Below, in pieces: positions 1 to 6,044 of a stretch of DNA of 6,044 bases (the stretch's first letter is position 1; each line of letters opens with the position of its first letter). The position numbers and the translations under genes are program-made. The notes below the pieces were generated by a model that was not told where the DNA came from, searched no databases, and saw nothing but the letters and a program-made list of their open reading frames with translations. Origin of the DNA: an uncultured Lachnospiraceae bacterium (GTDB lineage Bacteria > Bacillota > Clostridia > Lachnospirales > Lachnospiraceae); assembly GCA_946533525.1 (NCBI GenBank), contig CAMNBW010000110.1, positions 1-6,044 on the forward strand. Reading direction: 5' to 3'.

Positions 1-8
1 TTAATACA

Positions 9-239
9 ATGAAAACAGTTAAAATTTCTCTTAATTCCATCGATAAGGTAAAGTCTTTTGTAAATGAGATAACCAGGTATGACTATGACTTTGATCTTGT
101 CTCCGGAAGATATGTTATCGATGCAAAGTCCATTATGGGTATCTTCAGTCTCGACCTTTCCAAGCCCATCGACCTGAATATCCATGCAGAGGACAATATC
201 GACGAGGTTATGGAGTCCCTTAAGCCTTACATCATCTAA
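9..239 (+). CDS. HPr-like protein lacking the phosphocarrier histidine (Crh-like)
   Basis: This 76-residue protein resembles the PTS phosphocarrier HPr, which is normally 85-90 residues. The clearest match is KSIMGIFSL at residues 40-48, which corresponds to KSIMGVMSL of Bacillus HPr. It places Ser41 at the regulatory serine (Ser46) that HPr kinase/phosphorylase modifies in Firmicutes. The N-terminal active-site segment (GIHARPA with catalytic His15) is absent: the aligned stretch reads roughly NSIDKVKSFV and the only histidine is His59, near the C-terminus. It should therefore not relay phosphate from enzyme I to sugar permeases. By analogy with Bacillus Crh, which also lacks His15, a regulatory role such as binding a CcpA-type repressor is possible, but this is inference. 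The ATG at 9 gives a typical HPr-like beta-strand start (MKTVKISLN). Only 8 nt of leader are present, so its RBS and promoter cannot be judged. Its TAA overlaps the stop codon of the convergent membrane-protein gene. Confidence 0.85.
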   Translation: MKTVKISLNSIDKVKSFVNEITRYDYDFDLVSGRYVIDAKSIMGIFSLDLSKPIDLNIHAEDNIDEVMESLKPYII

Positions 240-243
240 GGCT
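223..243. repeat. Inverted repeat over the convergent stop codons, possible weak bidirectional terminator
   Basis: AGCCTTA (223-229) and TAAGGCT (237-243) form a perfect 7-bp inverted repeat with a 7-nt loop, CATCATC. The right arm begins at the TAA of the HPr-like gene, and the TAG of the minus-strand gene sits at the loop/arm boundary. Its location at the junction of two convergent genes with no intergenic space suggests a shared terminator. Against this, the stem is short with only three G-C pairs, no U-run directly follows it on either strand, and the nearest T-run on the plus strand is TTTT at 251-254. The repeat is seen directly; a terminator role is a guess. Confidence 0.35.
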
Positions 244-1924
244 GTGGCTGTTTTGCGAGCTCGGGTCTGAGCTCCTCCAGACCGCTGATGGGTTCCTTTA
301 CACCGAAAATGCTTCCGTGCAGATAGTAAAAATGCAGAGGCAGGTGTATGTTATCCTCAAGGTTGTTTTCGTCGAACATGTAGATAAAGTCCGCTTCGGG
401 ATTTCCCGAGGCGGCTTTTTTTAAATAATCGTTCAGGGAGGCCTCGACCTGTGCATGATTGTCCCTTGCGTAATAGAAGCGGTTGAGGGTCATATCGTGC
501 TTATAGGCGTAGTAAGCCGCATCCATTATCCTTATTACGTTGTCATAGGAAAAGATGAAATGCTTATATCTGTCGGCCACAGCCTGAAAAACCGGATCGT
601 CAAAGTCGCTTACATGTTCCTCGTGGCTTTCCGAAAAGAAGCTGTGCTTATCCCTTATGGTATCCGAAAGATCGGCGGCCTGCAGCAGAAGGCAGATCAA
701 AAACAGGGGGATAAGGGCGCGGTAGCCGACGTACTTTGAAAGGATATAGAAGATCCCGGCAAAGATTATATAGACGCTTACCCATATGAACCGCCCCGTG
801 GAGCGGAATATGCCGAGCAAAGCCTCTGCGGGGCCCGGGAAGGAAAGGTGCAGAAGCGTATATTTTCCGAAGGAGATATTGGGGAGGGCCGCAAAGGCCA
901 TAAAGCAAAGGGCCGCAATGATTAAAAGCGTCTGGGTAATATGGCTCTCAAGATATGCTCCGATCTTCCCTCTGTTTACAATGAGCTTCACGATGGCAAT
1001 AAGCGCAGCCGTCAGTCCGAGCGCCAGCATACCCAGTCCGAAGTAGGCAAAGCCCTCATACTGGAAGCCGGAGGCCAGCTCTATAGGAGGCAGGAATTTG
1101 CTGAAGCCCATGGGATTAATAAAGGCCAGCAGGTTTGCCTCGTAGCTTCCAAGGCTGTAGGACATCGGAACCCTGCCGTAAAAGGCCCCCTCGAGAAAGA
1201 GACCGGCAATAGCGGCGGCCAGGGTGAGGGCGAAGCAGATCAGGGGTCTCTTCGGGCTTTTGGTAACGAGATATTCCTCCACCAGGGAGAAAAATTCAAT
1301 TATGGTGGTCATGGCCCAAAGGTAGGGATGTATGAAGATGACAAAAAGGCTTAAGAGGGACCAGCGCAGGTAAAGCCTTTTGTCGCTGTATTCATAGGGA
1401 CGATCCAGCATAATCAGCAGGGCGGCTATGATGACAAAATGTGCCGACAGGGAGGTGTGGTAAAACATCCTCTGCAAAATAGTGGTGCTCAGGATAAAGG
1501 GGAAGACTCCGAGAAAGGGCAGGAGATTTTCACCGGAGCGCCCCCGGGTGACCCGCTTAACCAGAAGGGCGGAGAAGCCCCCCATAAGCGCCATCGAAAT
1601 AAAGCCGAACATACCGAGGTACTGGAATATCTTCGGCAGGATTCCCCTGAACAGCTTGAAAAATATCGCAAAGAGAGGGATGGAATCCGTCCACAGACAG
1701 GACTGGGGATAGGGGTAGGAAAGGCTGTCTATAAGCCCCAGGGGGAAATGCCAGGGCGTCGTCCTGAAATGGCACCAGCCCAGGTAATGCTGCTTAATAT
1801 CGGGGTCCGAGGTCGCAAATATCCATGCGTCGTATAGGGGGTTTATGACCCTGACCCCGTATACCGCAATGAACATGACAGCGCCCATAAGGCACCCGTA
1901 TAAAAAGAGCAGGCGGCGGTTCAT
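236..1924 (-). CDS. DUF6311-type polytopic membrane protein, GT-C glycosyltransferase-like
   Basis: This 562-residue integral membrane protein has a first membrane segment at about residues 4-24 and roughly ten more hydrophobic segments up to about residue 418. A soluble, mixed-charge tail of about 140 residues follows. The first extracytoplasmic loop carries DPD (40-42), QHYLGW (45-50), PLGL (61-64) and TDSIPL (79-84), a pattern I associate with the uncharacterised DUF6311 family. A later RSTGRF motif (374-379) occurs in related GT-C-like proteins. Acidic residues in the first external loop are the usual catalytic site of GT-C enzymes, which use polyprenyl-phosphate sugars. Transfer of a sugar to an envelope glycan or lipid is therefore a reasonable inference, but donor and acceptor are unknown. 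The ATG at 1924 is chosen over a TTG one codon upstream (1927) because AAAGGA (1931-1936) then lies 6 nt away. The thiI TGA overlaps this ATG by one base (TGATG), so translation is probably coupled. It is the last gene of the operon. Confidence 0.8.
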   Translation of the reverse strand: MNRRLLFLYGCLMGAVMFIAVYGVRVINPLYDAWIFATSDPDIKQHYLGWCHFRTTPWHFPLGLIDSLSYPYPQSCLWTDSIPLFAIFFKLFRGILPKIFQYLGMFGFISMALMGGFSALLVKRVTRGRSGENLLPFLGVFPFILSTTILQRMFYHTSLSAHFVIIAALLIMLDRPYEYSDKRLYLRWSLLSLFVIFIHPYLWAMTTIIEFFSLVEEYLVTKSPKRPLICFALTLAAAIAGLFLEGAFYGRVPMSYSLGSYEANLLAFINPMGFSKFLPPIELASGFQYEGFAYFGLGMLALGLTAALIAIVKLIVNRGKIGAYLESHITQTLLIIAALCFMAFAALPNISFGKYTLLHLSFPGPAEALLGIFRSTGRFIWVSVYIIFAGIFYILSKYVGYRALIPLFLICLLLQAADLSDTIRDKHSFFSESHEEHVSDFDDPVFQAVADRYKHFIFSYDNVIRIMDAAYYAYKHDMTLNRFYYARDNHAQVEASLNDYLKKAASGNPEADFIYMFDENNLEDNIHLPLHFYYLHGSIFGVKEPISGLEELRPELAKQPQP

Positions 1925-3114
1925 CAATAATCCTTTCCGACTATGACTATCTCGTCCGCAGCCAGGGCCTCTTCAACCATCGCATCGATTTTTTCGGTAA
2001 GGTTCAGCTCCGACTTTTTGATTATATTGAGGTTCGGCTTGGTGACCGGGTGCTTGGCTACAAAGATGGTGCAGCAGTCCTCGTAGGGAAGTATCGAGGT
2101 CTCGTAAGCGCCGATCTGTTTGGAGCGGTCGATGATCTCCTGCTTGTCAAAGCCGATAAGGGGCCTGTATACCGGGATGGTGCAGGCGTCGTCGGTGGCA
2201 AAGAGGCTCTTCATGGTCTGGCTTGCCACCTGGCCTATGGATTCGCCGGTTATAAGCCCGAGGCACTCATTCCTTTCGGCAATGGTCTGGGCTATTTTCA
2301 TCATGTACCGCCGCATGATGATGGTCAGTTCGTCATGGGGGCACTTATCGTAGATATAAAGCTGAATATCCGTGAAATTGATTATATGCAGATAGATTAT
2401 GCCTGCATAGCGGGATACGATTTTGGCGAGGTCAATGACCTTCTGCTTTGCCCGCTCCGAGGTGTAGGGCGGGGCATGGAAATATACGGCGTCGATATGT
2501 ACGCCCCTCTTGGCTACCATATATCCGGCCACAGGGGAATCTATGCCGCCCGACAGGAGCAGCAGGGCCTTTCCGTTGGTTCCGACGGGCATACCGCCGG
2601 GACCCTTTATCTCCTTGGAATAGATATATATATCTTCCCTTCTGAGCTCGATATGTATAAGGACCTCAGGGTTGTGTACGTCCACATGAAGGGAAGGGAA
2701 GGCGCCCAGAACCGCTTCTCCCACCTGCGCGTCCACCTCCATGGAGGTTAAGGGGTAGGCCTTGTTGGGACGCCTTGTATCGACCTTGAAGGAAAAGTCC
2801 TTCTCCTCATAGTTATTGCGGACATAGTCCACGGCGGCGTTCCTTATCCCCTCGATGGTGTGGTCCTGGATAACCTGGACGGGGCATACTCCCACTATCC
2901 CGAATATATGGGTCAGGATGTCTATCATCTGGTCATAGTCATATTCGGACAGGGTATGTACGAAGATCCGTCCGTTTATCTTGGATACCTTAAATTCGCC
3001 CTGTATCCTCCTTAAGTTGCTGCGTATCTGCGTGACAAGGGCATCCTCGAAAACGTACCTGTTCTTGCCCTTTACGCCGATCTCCCCGTATTTAATAAGA
3101 TATGCCTGAAACAT
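1924..3114 (-). CDS. thiI: tRNA 4-thiouridine synthase (tRNA sulfurtransferase) ThiI, without rhodanese domain
   Basis: ThiI adenylates U8 of tRNA and replaces its oxygen with sulfur, giving 4-thiouridine, a near-UV sensor. The 396-residue protein has an N-terminal ferredoxin-like region with IKYGEIGVKGKNR (7-19), a THUMP RNA-binding domain (about 60-165), and an adenylating PP-loop domain with SGGIDS at 188-193. Other family motifs are GESIGQVASQT (290-300) and YEDCCTIF (344-351); the cysteine pair 347-348 matches the region of E. coli Cys344. The C-terminal rhodanese domain of E. coli ThiI (482 residues) is absent, as in Bacillus ThiI, so sulfur probably comes directly from the desulfurase encoded just upstream. 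Because that rhodanese domain serves thiazole synthesis in enterobacteria, this copy is likely dedicated to s4U (inference). The ATG at 3114 is chosen because AAAGGGG lies 5 nt upstream. A TTG at 3129 would add five residues but would place this RBS inside the coding region. Confidence 0.97.
   Translation of the reverse strand: MFQAYLIKYGEIGVKGKNRYVFEDALVTQIRSNLRRIQGEFKVSKINGRIFVHTLSEYDYDQMIDILTHIFGIVGVCPVQVIQDHTIEGIRNAAVDYVRNNYEEKDFSFKVDTRRPNKAYPLTSMEVDAQVGEAVLGAFPSLHVDVHNPEVLIHIELRREDIYIYSKEIKGPGGMPVGTNGKALLLLSGGIDSPVAGYMVAKRGVHIDAVYFHAPPYTSERAKQKVIDLAKIVSRYAGIIYLHIINFTDIQLYIYDKCPHDELTIIMRRYMMKIAQTIAERNECLGLITGESIGQVASQTMKSLFATDDACTIPVYRPLIGFDKQEIIDRSKQIGAYETSILPYEDCCTIFVAKHPVTKPNLNIIKKSELNLTEKIDAMVEEALAADEIVIVGKDY
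1931..1936 (-). promoter_or_regulatory. Ribosome binding site of the DUF6311-type gene
   Basis: AAAGGA on the minus strand lies within the last codons of thiI. It is 6 nt from the ATG at 1924 but only 3 nt from the alternative TTG at 1927, so it supports the ATG as the start. Its position inside thiI, together with the TGATG overlap, fits translational coupling. Confidence 0.6.
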
Positions 3115-3119
3115 ATATT

Positions 3120-3126
3120 CCCCTTT
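3120..3126 (-). promoter_or_regulatory. Ribosome binding site of thiI, deciding its start
   Basis: AAAGGGG on the minus strand lies in the 18-nt gap after the desulfurase stop codon, 5 nt before the ATG at 3114. This spacing selects the ATG over the upstream TTG at 3129, which has no purine-rich site at a suitable distance. Confidence 0.7.
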
Positions 3127-3132
3127 CAATTT

Positions 3133-4290
3133 TTATCTCCGAACGAATTTCCTTAGCTGCGGGATAATTTCATTTAAAACCGATATTGTATAGTCCAGCT
3201 CCTCCTTCACGGTAAAGCAGGAAAAGCTGAATCTGACCGTGCTTTCGTGAGCCCAGTCGGGCGCTCCGATGGCCTTGAGAGACTCTGAAACCGTCTTTCG
3301 GTTCGAGGAACAGGCCGAACCGGAGGAAACGTAAATGCCCTTGTCCTCGAGGGCGTGGAGCAGGACTTCGGCCCGCACGTCCTTTACCGAGGCCGATACG
3401 ATATGTGGGGCGGCCTTTGCAGGGTCCTTCGGACCGTTTATAAAGACGTCCGGGATCTTTTTAAGCTCCTCGATAAAGCCCTCCCGAAGTGTACGCATAT
3501 TTAATATCTTTTCATCCAGCCCGTCGAAGATCATCTCGGCGGCCTTTGAAAACCCTGCTATCCCGGGGACATTTTCCGTTCCCGAGCGGAGCCCCTGCAT
3601 CTGTCCCCCGCCGAAGATAATGGGGGAAATATGGGTTCTGTCGGACATATACAGCAAGCCGACGCCCTTGGGACCGTGGAGCTTATGGGAGCTGGCCGAG
3701 AGCAGGTCTATGTGGCAGGCCTTAGGGTTCAGGGGAAGCTTGCCGAAGCCCTGGATGTCGTCCACATGGAAAAGACAGTCGGGATTTTTTTTATGGATTA
3801 TCTCCCCCGCTTCGCTAATGGGCTCCACCGTGCCTATCTCATTGTTGACGTGCATTAAAGAGACAAGGATAGTGTCCTCCCTTATGAGGTCTTCCAGCTG
3901 CTCAAGGTCGATAAAGCCCTCGGGGTCCACATCGAGATAGTCCACCTCGAAGCCCTGTCCTTCAAGAAACTTCATCACGCGGGAAACGGCAGGGTGCTCG
4001 AAGGGAGTTGTTATAAGGTGACGCCCCCGGCTCTTTTTGAAAATTGCCGTCCCGATAATTGCCGTGTTGTTGCTCTCAGTGCCGCCCGACGTGAAAATGA
4101 TGTTTTTCGGCGAGCATTTTAAAATGCCGGCGAAGATCTCGTCGGCTTTTTTAATGTATTTTTCGGCATTAAAGCCCATATTGTGCAGGCTCGAAGGGTT
4201 TCCGTAGTCCTTTAGCATCACGGACTTTGCAAGCTCCGCAGCCTCTTCCAATACCCGGGTCGTAGCCGAGTTATCCAGATAACATTCCAT
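3133..4290 (-). CDS. Cysteine desulfurase, NifS/IscS-like, probable sulfur donor for ThiI
   Basis: This PLP enzyme converts L-cysteine to L-alanine and holds the released sulfur as a persulfide on an active-site cysteine. The 385 residues match the usual family length. Visible motifs are YLDNSATT (4-11), SGGTESNN (68-75) at the cofactor phosphate, the cofactor-stacking His99 in EHPAV, NNEIGT (149-154), the PLP-ring Asp177 and Gln180, the PLP Schiff-base Lys203 in SSHKLHGPKG, RSGTEN (235-240), and the persulfide Cys327 in SSGSACSS. The position after Asp177 is Asp (DDIQGFGK), where most relatives have Ala (DAVQ). It lies directly upstream of thiI, the arrangement of Bacillus NifZ-ThiI. This makes it more likely a dedicated tRNA-thiolation donor than a general Fe-S cluster enzyme, since no iscU, sufU or iscR is nearby. 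The ATG at 4290 is the only start that keeps YLDNSATT, although its RBS is poor: AAGGAA at 4305-4310 is 14 nt away. Confidence 0.95.
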   Translation of the reverse strand: MECYLDNSATTRVLEEAAELAKSVMLKDYGNPSSLHNMGFNAEKYIKKADEIFAGILKCSPKNIIFTSGGTESNNTAIIGTAIFKKSRGRHLITTPFEHPAVSRVMKFLEGQGFEVDYLDVDPEGFIDLEQLEDLIREDTILVSLMHVNNEIGTVEPISEAGEIIHKKNPDCLFHVDDIQGFGKLPLNPKACHIDLLSASSHKLHGPKGVGLLYMSDRTHISPIIFGGGQMQGLRSGTENVPGIAGFSKAAEMIFDGLDEKILNMRTLREGFIEELKKIPDVFINGPKDPAKAAPHIVSASVKDVRAEVLLHALEDKGIYVSSGSACSSNRKTVSESLKAIGAPDWAHESTVRFSFSCFTVKEELDYTISVLNEIIPQLRKFVRR

Positions 4291-4308
4291 CGTTATTTCT
4301 TTATTTCC

Positions 4309-5055
4309 TTATTTTCTTATTTCAAAAAGATATATAAACCATGACAGCACTACTAAAGCCGCCGTCTCGGTGCGAAGTATCCGCTTTCCGAGGGAGATGT
4401 CCGTGAATCCCGCGTTCCTTGCCGCCTCTACCTCGGCCTCTTCAAAGCCGCCCTCGGGGCCTATAAATATGCAGGCGCTTTCCCCCGGCCTGATATTTTC
4501 GAGTATCATCCCCGCAGAGGAGCCATCTTCGCTAAGCTCGTAGGGTATGAGCTTGTGATCGATATTTTTTGCGTACTCCAATGCCTCGCCCAGGCTCATC
4601 ACTTTCTGAACCTTTGGAACAATGGCGCGCTTGCTCTGCTTTGCCGCCGCTTCCGCTATGGTATTCCACCTCTGCACCCGGGAGAGCTTCTTTTTTTCGT
4701 CCGGCTTTGTAACGCACCTTGAAAGCTCCACCGGCACCACCTCCGCTATCCCGAGCTCGACGGCCTTCTGGACTATGAAGTCCATTTTATCGGCCTTGGG
4801 AAGCCCCTGAAATAAGGTGAGCCTTACTGGCAGCTCCGCATCCGCCTTTTTTATAAAATCCAGCCGCAGGTGGACCCTGCTGTCCTCAAAGTCCTCGATA
4901 TGGCAGCGGTATTCATCCTCGCTGACCCCGTCGCTTACCGAGACCACTTCCCCGGGACGGAGCCTCAGCACATTTCTGATATGGTTATAGTCGGACCCCT
5001 CTATATATATGTCGTGACCGTCTATCAGGGAGGCGTCCGTAAAAAAATGGTACAT
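4309..5055 (-). CDS. rsmE: 16S rRNA (uracil(1498)-N(3))-methyltransferase RsmE
   Basis: RsmE uses S-adenosylmethionine to methylate N3 of U1498 in helix 44 of 16S rRNA, near the decoding centre. The 248 residues match the family length of about 245. The protein has an N-terminal PUA-like RNA-binding domain (about 1-70, with HIRNVLRLRPGE at 25-36) and a C-terminal SPOUT domain. SPOUT signatures are GLPKADKMDFIVQKAVELG (84-102), IGPEGGF (198-204) and the trefoil-knot segment LGKRILRTETA (222-232). The ATG at 5055 directly follows the TAG of prmA with no gap. AGGGGAG (5061-5067), inside the end of prmA, lies 5 nt upstream. The prmA-rsmE pairing is common in Firmicutes and supports both assignments. 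No key motif is missing. Confidence 0.97.
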   Translation of the reverse strand: MYHFFTDASLIDGHDIYIEGSDYNHIRNVLRLRPGEVVSVSDGVSEDEYRCHIEDFEDSRVHLRLDFIKKADAELPVRLTLFQGLPKADKMDFIVQKAVELGIAEVVPVELSRCVTKPDEKKKLSRVQRWNTIAEAAAKQSKRAIVPKVQKVMSLGEALEYAKNIDHKLIPYELSEDGSSAGMILENIRPGESACIFIGPEGGFEEAEVEAARNAGFTDISLGKRILRTETAALVVLSWFIYLFEIRK

Positions 5056-6024
5056 CTACTCTCCCCTGCGCGCTGCGAAAGCTGTCCACTCTCCCTGTGC
5101 GGCTTCCTCCATCAGGATAAAATGATTTTTCTCAAGCTCCTGTTTTATGAGCCCGGCCTTGGTGTCTATAACCCCGGAGACTATGATGATACCATCTTTT
5201 TTAAGCATTTTCCCAGCATACGGGAAAAGCGGCACGAGCACGTCGGGAAGGATGTTCGCACAGAGCATATTAGCTTTGCCCTCGAGCCGATTCCTTAAAG
5301 CGCTGTCCGTCAGCACGTTTCCGTTGATATATTCAAAACACTCCGGGGAGATGCCGTTATCCTCGATATTTTTACGGACGGCGGCCTCGGCGTTGGGGTC
5401 AATATCTATCCCGGTGGCCCTTGCAGCCCCGAATTTAAGGGACAGGATGGACAGGATCCCGCTTCCGGTGCCTATATCGGTGATAACGTCCCCCTTTTGT
5501 ACGTATTTATGCAGAAACCTGATGCAAAGCGCCGTCGTCTCGTGGGCCCCGGTGCCGAAGGCCGTGCCCGGGTCGATATTTATTACGTAGTCATAGGCAG
5601 AGGTATCCGTGCCGCTCTTTTCCCAGGAGGGAATAAAAAGCGCCCGGCTCCCGTCCTCAAAGTCCAGGGTAAACTGGTGGAAATACTCCTTCCAGTTATT
5701 CAGCCAGTCCTTATCCTCGGTGGTGTCCGAGGTAAGCCTCCCCTCGCCTATGTCCATGGTTGCCTTAAGCTCCGCGAGCATGTTTTCAACGGCGGCAACG
5801 GTAGAGCTGTTGTCCTGTTCGGCATCCAGGTAGAAGGAGAGAAAGGCCTCCCCCTCGCTTATCGGGTTGTCGGGCAGGTCGTCGATAAAGACCGGGACCC
5901 CGTCGTCCTCGGGGAGATTGGAATCCGATATTTCAACCCCTTCGATTCCGAGCTCCGCCAATTCCGCCGAGAGGATGTCCTCTGCGGAAACAGTTGTTGA
6001 TATAGTGTATTTTATATATTTCAT
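5056..6024 (-). CDS. prmA: Ribosomal protein L11 methyltransferase PrmA
   Basis: PrmA trimethylates lysines and the N-terminus of ribosomal protein L11 using S-adenosylmethionine. The 322 residues match Firmicute homologues. The N-terminal substrate-binding region (about 1-95) starts MKYIKYTI and includes LGIEGVEISD (25-34). A linker carries DWLNNWKEYF (106-115). The class I methyltransferase domain then shows DPGTAFGTGAHETT (151-164), the SAM-binding glycine loop DIGTGSGIL (183-191), the acidic GIDIDP (205-210), and ANILPDVL (256-263) at the catalytic face. All expected motifs are intact. It is the first operon gene visible. The ATG at 6024 gives the usual family N-terminus, but the preceding 20 nt hold no good RBS at normal spacing (GGACGGA is 13 nt away). 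A promoter, if there is one directly upstream, lies outside the window. Confidence 0.97.
   Translation of the reverse strand: MKYIKYTISTTVSAEDILSAELAELGIEGVEISDSNLPEDDGVPVFIDDLPDNPISEGEAFLSFYLDAEQDNSSTVAAVENMLAELKATMDIGEGRLTSDTTEDKDWLNNWKEYFHQFTLDFEDGSRALFIPSWEKSGTDTSAYDYVINIDPGTAFGTGAHETTALCIRFLHKYVQKGDVITDIGTGSGILSILSLKFGAARATGIDIDPNAEAAVRKNIEDNGISPECFEYINGNVLTDSALRNRLEGKANMLCANILPDVLVPLFPYAGKMLKKDGIIIVSGVIDTKAGLIKQELEKNHFILMEEAAQGEWTAFAARRGE
5061..5067 (-). promoter_or_regulatory. Ribosome binding site of rsmE inside the prmA 3' end
   Basis: AGGGGAG on the minus strand lies within the last codons of prmA, 5 nt before the rsmE ATG. Because the prmA TAG touches that ATG, ribosomes finishing prmA can restart on rsmE, so the two are probably translationally coupled. 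Confidence 0.7.
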
Positions 6025-6044
6025 AAGACTAAGAATATCCGTCC

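Noticed and set aside
257..283. Palindrome GAGCTC repeated twice (257-262, 269-274) and inverted repeat GGTCTG/CAGACC (264-269, 278-283)
   Set aside because: They lie within the last codons of the membrane-protein gene, and no T-run follows on either strand. They are most simply explained by coding sequence and do not support a terminator call.
786..1837. Several plus-strand open frames antisense to the membrane-protein gene
   Set aside because: Their translations are charged or glycine-rich with no domain pattern. The minus strand gives one continuous protein with well-formed membrane segments.
2021..2026. TATAAT on the minus strand near the 3' end of thiI, a possible -10 box for the membrane-protein gene
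   Set aside because: No -35-like hexamer lies 16-18 bp upstream (CCGGTC is found at 17 bp). The site falls in Asn-Ile-Ile codons.
2622..2635. Perfect 14-bp A/T-rich palindrome AGATATATATATCT within thiI
   Set aside because: It encodes the Glu-Asp-Ile-Tyr-Ile-Tyr-Ser stretch using the ATA and TAT codons this genome favours. It is far from any gene start, so an operator role is unlikely.
2050..2751. Long plus-strand open frame (233 codons) antisense to thiI
   Set aside because: It mirrors the codons of a clear ThiI with all family motifs. Its translation shows no recognisable domain and it has no convincing RBS.
3004..3013. Strong Shine-Dalgarno-like AAGGAGGATA on the minus strand inside thiI
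   Set aside because: No start codon follows at usable distance. It encodes Arg-Arg-Ile through AGG AGG ATA and interrupts nothing.
3335..3940. Plus-strand open frame (201 codons) antisense to the cysteine desulfurase
   Set aside because: The translation is serine/proline-rich and low in complexity, as expected from the complement of a coding gene. The desulfurase reading is unambiguous.
5147..6000. Plus-strand open frames antisense to prmA (147 and 167 codons)
   Set aside because: PrmA is intact across the whole stretch, and these frames have no recognisable content.

Overview
The window looks like a core-genome segment from a Clostridia-type Firmicute, most plausibly Lachnospiraceae. The evidence is an HPr-like protein of a type I associate with that family, a ThiI without a rhodanese domain, G-rich ribosome binding sites (AGGGGAG, AAAGGGG), frequent ATA and AGG codons, and very tight gene packing. 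The genus cannot be fixed from the sequence. The window is almost entirely coding, and no tRNA, rRNA, CRISPR array, insertion sequence or phage gene is visible.

The layout is one five-gene minus-strand operon, transcribed from the right edge to the left, facing one small plus-strand gene. In transcription order the operon is prmA (6024-5056), rsmE (5055-4309), a NifS/IscS-type cysteine desulfurase (4290-3133), thiI (3114-1924) and a large polytopic membrane protein of the DUF6311 type (1924-236). Gaps are 0, 18 and 18 nt, followed by a 1-nt TGATG overlap, so no internal promoter or terminator is expected. The operon promoter lies beyond the right edge. The plus-strand gene (9-239) encodes a 76-residue HPr-like protein and meets the operon tail to tail, with overlapping stop codons inside a short inverted repeat.

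The first four genes share a translation and RNA-modification theme. PrmA methylates ribosomal protein L11, RsmE methylates U1498 of 16S rRNA, and the desulfurase passes sulfur from cysteine to ThiI, which makes 4-thiouridine at position 8 of tRNA. The fifth gene does not fit this theme: it resembles GT-C-fold membrane glycosyltransferases and is of unknown function. The HPr-like protein lacks the phosphocarrier histidine but keeps the regulatory serine motif KSIMGI, a pattern reminiscent of Bacillus Crh.

I see no clearly new multi-gene system. The points most worth a second look are the His-less HPr, the membrane protein attached to the s4U operon, and the inverted repeat centred on the overlapping convergent stop codons.
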